From NCBI GenBank assembly GCA_002451155.1, contig DKBG01000178.1, positions 1,029 through 21,412 on the forward strand: 20,384 nt of DNA, given 5' to 3'. This stretch comes from Ignavibacteria bacterium UBA6906. GTDB taxonomy: Bacteria; Bacteroidota; Ignavibacteria; UBA10030; UBA6906. Made by a program: the position numbers and the translations under genes. Shown here piece after piece: positions 7,693 through 14,559 of this stretch (positions are counted from its first letter, which is position 1; each line of letters opens with the position of its first letter). Below the pieces are notes generated by a model. That model saw nothing but the letters and a program-made list of their open reading frames with translations, was not told where the DNA came from and searched no databases.

Positions 7693-8889
7693 TTATTCCT
7701 CGTTCAGAATCTCAGAGCGGACCGAACCGTCATGGAACTCTATTTCGACTCTGTCATGCGGGCGGAGAGCTGAGCGGGTACCGATGTACTCCCCCTCCCG
7801 GAGTACGACCGCGTAGCCGCGCCGCAGCACCTGACGTGGGTTGAGGGAGGAGATACGCTGCAGAAGCGCATCGGCGTATGATTTCGTCAGCGCGAGCCGA
7901 TGGTCGGTTGCCGTGTGGAGTAATCTGCTCAGTTCATCAAACCGTTGACTGCGCTGGCGGAAGGAATCAACGGGCCGGTTGAATGCATAACTCTTGACCA
8001 TCGCGCGAATGTGACTGCGGCGCTCGCCGAGCATTGAACCAATACTGTCGCGCATAGTATAGACAGAATTGCGAAGAAGTTCAAGGAGCGCGCGGCGGTC
8101 CTTGACCACGAGCTCCGCTGCAGCGGTCGGCGTCGGCGCACGCAGATCCGCGACGAAGTCGGCAATCGTGAAGTCCACCTCATGCCCCACTGCGGAGACG
8201 ACGGGGATGCGCGATGCAGCGATCGCACGGGCGACGACTTCTTCGTTGAAGGCCCAGAGGTCTTCAAGTGAGCCCCCACCGCGCCCGACAATGATGAGGT
8301 CTATTCCGCCGTATCGGTTGAACTCATCAATCCCCTCCGAAATATCGAGAGCGGCTCCCTCTCCTTGTACCCGCGCGGGGCGGAGAATCACGGCGACGGC
8401 AGGAAACCGTCGGCGGAAAACAGTTAGCATATCGTGGAACGCTGCCCCCGTTGCTGACGTGACGATCCCGATACATCCCGGGAACTCAGGTAGCGGGCGC
8501 TTCCTGGACACATCAAACAACCCCTCCGCAGCGAGCTTCTGTTTCAGTTTTTCGAAGGCGATCTGCAGCTCCCCCACTCCGAGGGGACGCATGGAAGCTG
8601 CATCAAGCTGGTATGCCCCACGCGGCTCGTACACGGTCACTCTGCCGGCCACCACAACCTTCATTCCGTCCTGGGGCGAAAACGTGAGAGAAGGCACCCG
8701 GCTTCTCCACATGACTCCGGAAATCTGAGACGATTCATCCTTGAGGGTGAAATACATGTGGCCGGACGTGTGTACGCGGCAGTTCGAAAGTTCCCCCTGG
8801 ACCGTCACGCTGCTAAACCCCGCCTCCAGCATTTGCTTGATTCTGCGGGTGACCTCGCTGACAGTGTACGTGGATTGAGTCGTATTCAT
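7693..8889 (-). CDS. xseA: Exodeoxyribonuclease VII large subunit
   Basis: Catalytic subunit of exonuclease VII. With the ATG at 8889 the protein has 398 residues: an N-terminal OB-fold for single-stranded DNA (about 8-105, with VQGELSNCRVHTSGHMYFTLKD), then the catalytic domain with GIVTSATGAA (141-150), GRGGGSLEDLWAFNEE (202-217), AVGHEVDFTIAD (233-244) and RAPTPTAAAELV (250-261), and a helical C-terminal region that binds XseB. The open frame extends to 9045, but the extra 52 codons have no family similarity and would overlap bshB1, so I reject them. There is no Shine-Dalgarno before this ATG, and a TATATT box lies only 6 bp upstream, so the transcript may be leaderless. It is the first gene of the long minus-strand train. 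Confidence 0.95.
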   Translation of the reverse strand: MNTTQSTYTVSEVTRRIKQMLEAGFSSVTVQGELSNCRVHTSGHMYFTLKDESSQISGVMWRSRVPSLTFSPQDGMKVVVAGRVTVYEPRGAYQLDAASMRPLGVGELQIAFEKLKQKLAAEGLFDVSRKRPLPEFPGCIGIVTSATGAAFHDMLTVFRRRFPAVAVILRPARVQGEGAALDISEGIDEFNRYGGIDLIIVGRGGGSLEDLWAFNEEVVARAIAASRIPVVSAVGHEVDFTIADFVADLRAPTPTAAAELVVKDRRALLELLRNSVYTMRDSIGSMLGERRSHIRAMVKSYAFNRPVDSFRQRSQRFDELSRLLHTATDHRLALTKSYADALLQRISSLNPRQVLRRGYAVVLREGEYIGTRSALRPHDRVEIEFHDGSVRSEILNEE

Positions 8890-8895
8890 CTTATG

Positions 8896-8901
8896 AATAT
8901 A
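8896..8901 (-). promoter_or_regulatory. Candidate -10 box for xseA, possible leaderless start
   Basis: A TATATT lies on the minus strand with only six bases between it and the xseA ATG. Transcription would then begin at or within a base or two of the start codon, giving a leaderless message, consistent with the absence of a Shine-Dalgarno there. No good -35 hexamer is seen 17 bp further upstream, so support is weak. Confidence 0.3.
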
Positions 8902-8951
8902 CGGATTTCCAGCCTTTCGAACACCGGGCGGTACGTTCAGGTTCCGACTTT

Positions 8952-8980
8952 TTGCGTTCGATACGCTGTTTGCGTATATT
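8952..8980 (+). promoter_or_regulatory. Promoter of bshB1
   Basis: TTGCGT at 8952-8957 and TATATT at 8975-8980 are separated by exactly 17 bp and lie 21 bp before the bshB1 ATG. The -10 matches the sigma-70 consensus at 5 of 6 positions. A start near 8987 would leave a leader of about 15 bases carrying the ribosome binding site GGGGTGATC, which closely matches the complement of the usual 16S rRNA 3' end. Confidence 0.5.
8961..8977. promoter_or_regulatory. Inverted repeat over the bshB1 -10 box, possible operator
   Basis: ATACGC at 8961-8966 and GCGTAT at 8972-8977 form a perfect 6-bp inverted repeat with a 5-bp spacer. The right arm overlaps the first bases of the -10 box, so a bound dimeric protein would be expected to block RNA polymerase. 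The repeat is short, and a chance occurrence cannot be excluded. Confidence 0.3.
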
Positions 8981-9001
8981 TTCGCCAACATGGGGTGATC
9001 A

Positions 9002-9730
9002 ATGAAACTGGATGTCCTTGCCATAGGGGCCCACCCTGACGACATAGAACTGTCGTGCGGTGGGACGGTTATCAGACTGGTCCATCAGGGAAGAAAGGTC
9101 GGCATTCTCGACCTCACCGAAGGAGAACTTGGAACCAGGGGGAGCCGCGAGATCCGGGCCTCCGAAGCTGCGGACGCAGCTGCCCTGCTGGGAGCCGCCG
9201 TTCGGGAAAACGCGAGGATCCCGGATGGAAATATTGAGAATTCCCACGAAAACCGCCTGAAAGTAATCCGCGTCATACGAAAGTACAGACCGGATGTCCT
9301 GCTTATCCCCCATCCCATCGACCGCCATCCGGACCATGAGCACGCACATACCCTCGCGCGCGAAGCCTGGTTCTATGCCGGCCTCGAAAAAGTGGAGGTC
9401 AGGGAGGGCTCCAAACTGCTTGAACCGTTCCGCCCCCGAGCGTACTATCATTTCATGCAGTGGTTCGAGTTCAAGCCAAGTTTCATCGTCGATGTGACAC
9501 CGTACTATGACCAGCGGCTCCAGGCCGTCAGAGCATTTCGGTCCCAGTTCTTTGATCCCGAAAGCAATGAGCGGGAGACCGTCCTGAGCACTCCTGAGTT
9601 CATGGAGATGGTGCGCACACGTCTGGAATACTACGGCCAGAGAATCGGCCGCACGTACGGAGAGCCCTTCTTCTCCCCTGTCCCGCTGGCCGTTCCCGAT
9701 CTCTGGTCACTCAATACGACAGAACCATGA
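9002..9730 (+). CDS. bshB1: Bacillithiol biosynthesis N-acetylglucosaminyl-malate deacetylase BshB1
   Basis: Zinc-dependent deacetylase that removes the acetyl group from GlcNAc-malate, the second step of synthesis of the low-molecular-weight thiol bacillithiol. The 242-residue protein has the LmbE/PIG-L zinc motif AHPDDIELSCGG (10-21), with H11 and D14 as ligands and D13 as likely base, and the third ligand H112 in PIDRHPDHEHAH (105-116). The stretch LDLTEGELGTRGSREIRASEA and the later YYHFMQWFEFKPSFIVDVT segment are characteristic of the BshB1 branch rather than of other LmbE proteins. It is transcribed away from xseA from its own promoter and overlaps the following membrane protein gene by ATGA. 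bshA and bshC are not in the window. BshB1 is typical of Bacteroidota and relatives as well as Bacillota and Deinococcota. Confidence 0.93.
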   Translation: MKLDVLAIGAHPDDIELSCGGTVIRLVHQGRKVGILDLTEGELGTRGSREIRASEAADAAALLGAAVRENARIPDGNIENSHENRLKVIRVIRKYRPDVLLIPHPIDRHPDHEHAHTLAREAWFYAGLEKVEVREGSKLLEPFRPRAYYHFMQWFEFKPSFIVDVTPYYDQRLQAVRAFRSQFFDPESNERETVLSTPEFMEMVRTRLEYYGQRIGRTYGEPFFSPVPLAVPDLWSLNTTEP

Positions 9731-10158
9731 CCGGACTTCACCCGCTCCTTGTCCATTTTCCCCTCGCACTTCTTCTCGTCGCATTCGCGCTGGAGCTGGG
9801 CGGACAGATTCTGAAGAAGCATGAGCTCTCCCGAGCCGCCTGGTGGAACCAAGTCATCGGGACAGGCTTTCTATTTGCCGCGGTTCTCTCCGGACTCTCA
9901 GCCAGACAGGAGGCAGAGTTTTCTCCAGCCGCCGGAGAAATTCTCGACCTCCACCAGCAGGCAGCCTTTGCTGCAACCGCCCTGTTCTCCGCACTCCTTC
10001 TCTGGCGCATCGCGTCACGATCGTCCATTCCATTGACGAAGAAATGGGTGTACCTTCTTCTCTTCGCGGCGGGCTCGGGAATTCTTCTGGTCGTTGCCTG
10101 GTACGGCGGAGAGCTGGTCTATCGATACCGCGCAGGAATTCAACCCATCCTCCCCTGA
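9727..10158 (+). CDS. DUF2231-type four-helix membrane protein
   Basis: Predicted inner-membrane protein of 143 residues and unknown function. It begins with HPLLVHFPLAL (5-15), the hallmark of DUF2231, and has about four membrane helices (roughly 8-27, 43-58, 77-95 and 106-126). The C-terminal motif GGELVYRYRAG (127-137) also fits that family. Histidines H5, H10 and H76 lie at or near helix ends and could bind a metal or heme, but that is speculation. Its start codon overlaps the bshB1 stop by 4 bp, so the two are translated together. No terminator with a T-run is seen on this strand. A link to thiol or redox balance is suggested only by this neighbour. Confidence 0.8.
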   Translation: MTGLHPLLVHFPLALLLVAFALELGGQILKKHELSRAAWWNQVIGTGFLFAAVLSGLSARQEAEFSPAAGEILDLHQQAAFAATALFSALLLWRIASRSSIPLTKKWVYLLLFAAGSGILLVVAWYGGELVYRYRAGIQPILP

Positions 10159-10177
10159 CCGCGCACCTGGATCCGGC

Positions 10178-10208
10178 AAAAAGAAAGGCCGGACTTGCTG
10201 GCCCGGCC
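10178..10208 (-). terminator. Rho-independent terminator of the ccm operon
   Basis: On the minus strand GGCCGG (10208-10203) pairs with CCGGCC (10192-10187) across a 10-base loop and is followed by TTTCTTTTT (10186-10178). It begins 28 bp after the ccmF stop. On the plus strand the same hairpin has no T-run after it, so it should stop mainly the ccm transcript, though the stem may also slow transcription coming from the DUF2231 gene. Confidence 0.8.
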
Positions 10209-10236
10209 ACTTCCACCCCGTCGCCCCTCATCTTGT

Positions 10237-12558
10237 TCAGCTCGTTTCCTCTTTCAGGTCGTTCTTGTGAGATGCTTCCTGGGAGCGTCTCACGATCGTG
10301 ACCCCGAATCCGACCAGCAGGATAATCAAGCCCGCCCAGACCAGGTTAATGAACGGCTTCACACTCGCTTCCGCGACAAGGATGTCAGGCGACGCTCCAC
10401 CGTTCACCGGGTGGAGAAGATCCGATACGGCGATCTCTACCGTTGAATTCTGCCGGTTCTCTGTGTCTGGCGTGAGCTTCACAATCTGGACCTCATAGCG
10501 ATCAGCGAATCGCGCCGGAACATCCGAGACCTTTCCATTATGGACATGCTTCGCGGGAACAATCTGTACCGCAGGTGACCCCGCGATCGCAACGGAAAAC
10601 CTCGCTCCGATCGTCAAATCCTGGTTGCTCATCGTCGAGGTCATGTGCGTCTCCGGAAGCTCAAACCCGATGAACGAAATCTGAAGGCCCGCAATGGTCC
10701 GGGAGTCTCCTATGTGAAACACTCCGGTGACGGCAGAGACACTATCCGCCCCAGGCTCTTCAAGGGAAAGCGGAGCGAGGTAGAAGTCATGCGTCAGCCT
10801 GTTGAGAATATCCGGATTCCGCATCAATCCATCGCTGTAGGAGCTGTAATACATCACCGGGGCAATCGTAAACGCGTTGCCATCTCGCTCGACCGTGACG
10901 TGAAATGCATATCGCTCGTTATCCATCGGCTGGTACCCGACGTAGGTCAATCGGTACCCGAGCGTCTCCACGGGAGTGCCCCGGGCAAGGGACACGGTCT
11001 GTTTGTTGTCGTAGGCCGAGGAGGCGACGAAGCCGAGAATCATGATAGCGAGTCCGACGTGCGCCACTGCTCCCCCCATGAACTTGGGGTTTCCCCTGAC
11101 AACGCGCGCGCCGACCTGGATGTTGGAAAAGAGGGCGAAGAACGCTCCAAACAGGACGAAGGTCATTCCAAACGTTGGGAGAACAAGGACGGACACAACG
11201 ATCGTCGAAACCAGCGCGAGGAACAGCGGAGTCGAAAGGGATCGGAGAACCGACCGTCGATCCGATTTGCTCCACCATAACACCTGCGCAAGCCCGGTCA
11301 GCAGGCCGATCGCAATACCGAATGGAACGCTCCAGGTCGCATAGAACGAAATATCTATGGCACTTTTCTTGCCCTGAAGGATATCCGTAATGACAGGCGT
11401 TGAAGTCCCAAAGGAGATGAGAATCGCGAGCAGGAAGAGGGCAGACGCCCCCAGAAAGAGCGCAAACTCCCTTGACGTGAAATAGTCAAGGAACTGCGAT
11501 GTCGAGGACTGCCGGTGGATCTTGGGCCAGGGGATCTCCTTCCACCTGGAAACGAGCAGGGCCGCTCCGATTCCCAGGAAGACGACGATAAGGCTGATCA
11601 GGAGCCAGTACACCCACATCCCGGGGTCGACAAAAGAGTGGACTGACGTGTCCCCAAGTACGCCGCTGCGCGTCAGGAAGGTCGAATACAGCACCATCAT
11701 AAACGTGAGCATCGTCAGAACAAGATTCGTGCGGATGAAACCGCCGGTCTTCCTCTGGGAAAGGGTCGTGTGCAGCGCCGCGATGCAGACAAGCCACGGA
11801 ACCAGAGAAGAATTCTCCACGGGGTCCCATCCCCAGTATCCCCCCCACCCGAGTGTCTCGTACGCCCAGAACCCTCCCATCATGATCCCGAGGCCCAGGA
11901 CAAGCCCCGCAAACGCAAGCCAGGGCGTCGCCGGTTTGATCCACCGGGCGTAGTCTCGCTTCATCAGTGCCGCGACGGCATACGAGTACGGGACCGCCAT
12001 CGCGGCAAAGCCGCTGAAGAGGACCTGCGGATGGATTACCATCCAGTAGTTCTGGAGCAACGGGTTCAACCCTCGCCCGTTCGCCGGCACAAATCCTTCC
12101 TTCACCTCCCCGGCCCAGTTATCCCAGACGTAGGTGAACGGATTCTTGGCGATCAGCATCAGCACGAGCGAAAGGGTGATCAATCCGTAAATGCTCATGA
12201 CCGCCGACTCATACCCCATTTTCCCCGAGTGTCGTATCAGAAAGAGCCCGATGAGCGAAGTGAAGAGAGTCCAGAGCATGAAGCTTCCCTCCTGTCCCGC
12301 ATAGAAGGTGGAGACAAGAAGCGGCGTCGACAGCTCACGAGAGCTGTAGCTCCAGACGTACGCGTACTGGAATTGATGGGTCAGGATCAGGGTAAGGAGG
12401 GTCGCAGCGGTGCCGACGATCGCGAGCGCGGCGAAGCGGTAGGTCCAGCGTCCGAGAGTCAGTGCTCCTGGAGTGCCCCGGAGATGATGAAGGAAATAGC
12501 TGAGGACTGAGGTCAGGCAGAGCACAAAGGTCACTTTGACCAGGATTCCCCCGAGCAT
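10237..12558 (-). CDS. ccmF: Cytochrome c heme lyase subunit CcmF
   Basis: Large inner-membrane protein that takes heme from CcmE and attaches it to apocytochrome c on the periplasmic side. The tryptophan-rich heme-handling motif GWGGYWGWDPVENS is at 237-250. Four histidines line up with the known E. coli heme ligands: H176 in MVIHPQ, H263 in ALHTTL, H307 in TSVHSF and H500 in AHVGLA. Many membrane helices fill about 1-515; a soluble region of about 220 residues (515-735) precedes the last helix (about 736-756). At 773 residues it is clearly longer than E. coli CcmF (about 650), mostly through this periplasmic domain. A strong AGGAGGTG site precedes the ATG. It is the last gene before the terminator; no ccmG or ccmH follows. 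Confidence 0.96.
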   Translation of the reverse strand: MLGGILVKVTFVLCLTSVLSYFLHHLRGTPGALTLGRWTYRFAALAIVGTAATLLTLILTHQFQYAYVWSYSSRELSTPLLVSTFYAGQEGSFMLWTLFTSLIGLFLIRHSGKMGYESAVMSIYGLITLSLVLMLIAKNPFTYVWDNWAGEVKEGFVPANGRGLNPLLQNYWMVIHPQVLFSGFAAMAVPYSYAVAALMKRDYARWIKPATPWLAFAGLVLGLGIMMGGFWAYETLGWGGYWGWDPVENSSLVPWLVCIAALHTTLSQRKTGGFIRTNLVLTMLTFMMVLYSTFLTRSGVLGDTSVHSFVDPGMWVYWLLISLIVVFLGIGAALLVSRWKEIPWPKIHRQSSTSQFLDYFTSREFALFLGASALFLLAILISFGTSTPVITDILQGKKSAIDISFYATWSVPFGIAIGLLTGLAQVLWWSKSDRRSVLRSLSTPLFLALVSTIVVSVLVLPTFGMTFVLFGAFFALFSNIQVGARVVRGNPKFMGGAVAHVGLAIMILGFVASSAYDNKQTVSLARGTPVETLGYRLTYVGYQPMDNERYAFHVTVERDGNAFTIAPVMYYSSYSDGLMRNPDILNRLTHDFYLAPLSLEEPGADSVSAVTGVFHIGDSRTIAGLQISFIGFELPETHMTSTMSNQDLTIGARFSVAIAGSPAVQIVPAKHVHNGKVSDVPARFADRYEVQIVKLTPDTENRQNSTVEIAVSDLLHPVNGGASPDILVAEASVKPFINLVWAGLIILLVGFGVTIVRRSQEASHKNDLKEETS

Positions 12559-12617
12559 GGAACACCTCCTCTCAAAACGTAAAAGAACAGTCAGAAACAG
12601 CCGGTCACGACGCGCTG

Positions 12618-13013
12618 CTATCCAGCCTTCTTGACTTCGTCCGCCTGGGCTTCATATTTCGACGGACACTTTGTCAGCACTTCGGAAGCGTGGAAGTATT
12701 CCCCATCGCGCACATACCGCCCTTTCGCCACGACACTTGTCGCAAGCTCGAAATTGTTCGGGGCGGCCCCGTCAAGGACGACTTTGCATTCTCTGCCCGC
12801 CTCATCCGCCATGTAAAACGTGAACTGGCTTTTCGAGGGATCGAACGACGACGGTTTTTCCTTGACCCATGTTCCCTTCAGCTGGACCTTCTTCGATTTT
12901 GCCATCGCCCCGGCGAGATCCGTGTACTCCACGTTACTTTCCAGGAATGAGTAGGATCCGAAAATAACAAACGCTACAACGATGACCGAGGCAACGATAA
13001 CTTTGATCTTCAT
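12618..13013 (-). CDS. ccmE: Cytochrome c maturation heme chaperone CcmE, Cys variant
   Basis: Membrane-anchored periplasmic heme chaperone between CcmC and CcmF. It has 131 residues: an N-terminal anchor helix (about 4-24), then an OB-fold beta-barrel with VQLKGTWV (43-50), FTFYMAD (64-70) and VVAKGRYVRDGEYFHASEVLTKCPSKYE. The usual His-x-x-x-Tyr heme attachment motif is replaced by Cys116-x-x-x-Tyr120 (CPSKY). This Cys form is known from archaea and Desulfovibrio, where it goes with loss of CcmH. A second cysteine, C76, lies in RECKVVLDG. An AGGGGAG site precedes the ATG; ccmD ends 11 bp upstream, and a 59-bp gap separates it from ccmF. Confidence 0.93.
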   Translation of the reverse strand: MKIKVIVASVIVVAFVIFGSYSFLESNVEYTDLAGAMAKSKKVQLKGTWVKEKPSSFDPSKSQFTFYMADEAGRECKVVLDGAAPNNFELATSVVAKGRYVRDGEYFHASEVLTKCPSKYEAQADEVKKAG

Positions 13014-13024
13014 GCTCTCCCCTG

Positions 13025-13174
13025 CTATGATCCGACGGATGATTTCTCTGTTATTCGCTCAAGCCGCACGAGGCGCCTGTCGATCCGATACAGGTAGAAA
13101 AAAATCCCCAGCCAGACGACAAGTACCACCAACAGCACAATGTACAATGAGTTCGTTGCCAGAAATTCAGTCAC
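13025..13174 (-). CDS. ccmD: Small CcmD-family protein
   Basis: A 49-codon gene starting at a GTG that overlaps the ccmC stop by 8 bp (GTGACTGA) and ending in TAG just before ccmE. The product begins VTEFLATNSLYIVLLVVLVV (first residue read as Met), has a single membrane helix at about 10-29, and continues with YRIDRRLVRLERIT, a basic amphipathic helix. One helix followed by a charged helix with the pattern Leu-x-x-Ile-Asp-Arg-Arg-Leu-x-x-Leu-Glu is the CcmD layout, and the position between ccmC and ccmE is the classical ccmD position. CcmD helps release heme-loaded CcmE from CcmABC. It is easily missed because of its size and GTG start. Confidence 0.85.
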   Translation of the reverse strand: MTEFLATNSLYIVLLVVLVVWLGIFFYLYRIDRRLVRLERITEKSSVGS

Positions 13175-13865
13175 GCGATTGGCCCCCCTCTGCTGTTAAC
13201 CGTAACGACAGACGCTGCGCCCGCATGTGCAGCGACCACATCCAGTAGTATAATCCGGTAAATCCGACGAGCGACGAGAGAAAGACGACCAGCATCACCG
13301 TGTTCATGTGCACTTTCCCCTGCACGTTAATCAATGGCTCCGGATGCAGGCTGGAAAGAATTCTGGGCATGACAAACATGAAGAACGGCATCGTTACACC
13401 GGCAATGATCGCGTATACGGCGGACAGCGATGCGCGTTTTTCCTCGCTCTCTACCGCGGATCGGAGCGCGAAGTACGCACCATAAATCAAGAGGAGGACA
13501 AAGATGGATGTCTGACGCGGATCCCAATTCCACCAGGTCCCCCAGCTGAATTTTGCCCAGATCGCGCCGGTGACCGTGGCAAGGGTACAGAAAAGGAGGC
13601 CGATTCCCGCGGCGGACGATGACCGGATGTCATCCAGATGGTCCTTCTTCCTCAAATACTTGATCCCGTAGAACAACGCCATGACGAACGCGAGCACGGC
13701 AAGCCAGGCGGTCGGAACGTGGAAGAAGATAATCCGCGCCTTCTCTTCCAGGCCGGGAATGATCGGGAGCTCGTACCAGAGATGCGGCTGGGGCACCATG
13801 GGAAGACTGAGACCGAGTATTGCGACCAGACTCAACCAGAGAAACAGCAGCAGACGAAGACCCAC
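13167..13865 (-). CDS. ccmC: Heme exporter / heme handling protein CcmC
   Basis: Six-helix inner-membrane protein that loads heme onto CcmE. The tryptophan motif WGTWWNWDPRQTS is at 108-120 counting from the chosen start, and the two flanking heme-ligand histidines are present, in FFHVPTAW (H49) and LHPEP (H174). I chose the GTG at 13865 because a GGAAGGA Shine-Dalgarno lies at ideal spacing and it starts 4 bp after the ccmB stop. An ATG at 13886 would add seven residues and overlap ccmB, with no ribosome site in front. Length is 232 residues from the GTG, typical of the family. It overlaps ccmD by 8 bp. Confidence 0.94.
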   Translation of the reverse strand: MGLRLLLFLWLSLVAILGLSLPMVPQPHLWYELPIIPGLEEKARIIFFHVPTAWLAVLAFVMALFYGIKYLRKKDHLDDIRSSSAAGIGLLFCTLATVTGAIWAKFSWGTWWNWDPRQTSIFVLLLIYGAYFALRSAVESEEKRASLSAVYAIIAGVTMPFFMFVMPRILSSLHPEPLINVQGKVHMNTVMLVVFLSSLVGFTGLYYWMWSLHMRAQRLSLRLTAEGGQSRD

Positions 13866-13869
13866 CGAA

Positions 13870-14559
13870 CTAGTCCTTCCAGACATAATCGAAGATCGTT
13901 GCTGAAGCGGTTATCACGACCACAATGTACGAAATCAGTAGCTGAAATTCACCTGCGGCTTCCTGAAAATAGGCTCCCTCGGAAGCCATCCGGGTCGCGT
14001 TAATAACGGTAAGGAGTAGGGGCAACAATATTGGGAACGAAAGAACCGGGTAGAGAGTTCCCTTTGTATTGGCCCGGGCAATAATCGCGGCAATGATCGT
14101 CGCGGCCGACGCCAGACCGACGCTCCCGAGCAGGATAGTCACCACGAAGATCGACATCGTCTGAATCACAAACCCGTTGACAAACGCAAAGTAGAGAAGA
14201 ACCGTCACAATGTTCAGGCTGAGGGAAAGCACTCCGTTGAATAGGAGTTTGCCGAAGAAGACGGTGCTACCCGTTGACAGCAACTGGAGCGTCATTGCCG
14301 TCCCCCGCTCCTCCTCGCTCACAAACGTACGCGACAGACCGGACATGGCGGCGAAGAAGATCACCACCCAGAGCATACCGGCCAGAACATCGGGCGGTGC
14401 GCTTTCGCTTCCGAGCGAGAACATAATGATGGCAATCGTGGTGATGACAAACATGCCGAGGGCACTGATCGCATAGCGCGTGCGCAGTTCGGAGTGCCAG
14501 TCCTTCAGAAAGACGGCACCCACCGATCGAAGCCACTGTTTCATCCTATCTGCCCGCAT
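13870..14559 (-). CDS. ccmB: Heme exporter membrane subunit CcmB
   Basis: Membrane part of the CcmAB ATPase, which drives release of heme-loaded CcmE from CcmC. From the ATG at 14559 it has 229 residues with about six membrane helices and the family N-terminus FLKDWHSELRTRYA, then the cytoplasmic FVSEEERGTAMTLQLLSTGS loop that contacts the ATPase. The chosen ATG has AAGGTGG about 8 bases upstream and overlaps ccmA by 14 bp; an open frame further upstream to 14592 has no ribosome site, and an ATG at 14544 has its GG too close. The protein ends in DYVWKD, as many CcmB proteins do. Confidence 0.93.
   Translation of the reverse strand: MRADRMKQWLRSVGAVFLKDWHSELRTRYAISALGMFVITTIAIIMFSLGSESAPPDVLAGMLWVVIFFAAMSGLSRTFVSEEERGTAMTLQLLSTGSTVFFGKLLFNGVLSLSLNIVTVLLYFAFVNGFVIQTMSIFVVTILLGSVGLASAATIIAAIIARANTKGTLYPVLSFPILLPLLLTVINATRMASEGAYFQEAAGEFQLLISYIVVVITASATIFDYVWKD

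Noticed and set aside
8890..9045. N-terminal extension of xseA to a start at 9045
   Set aside because: The added 52 residues have no exonuclease VII similarity and would overlap the well-supported bshB1 start and its promoter.
11770..12510. Plus-strand open frame of 246 codons
   Set aside because: Antisense to ccmF; highly charged, low-information translation typical of a shadow in GC-rich DNA.
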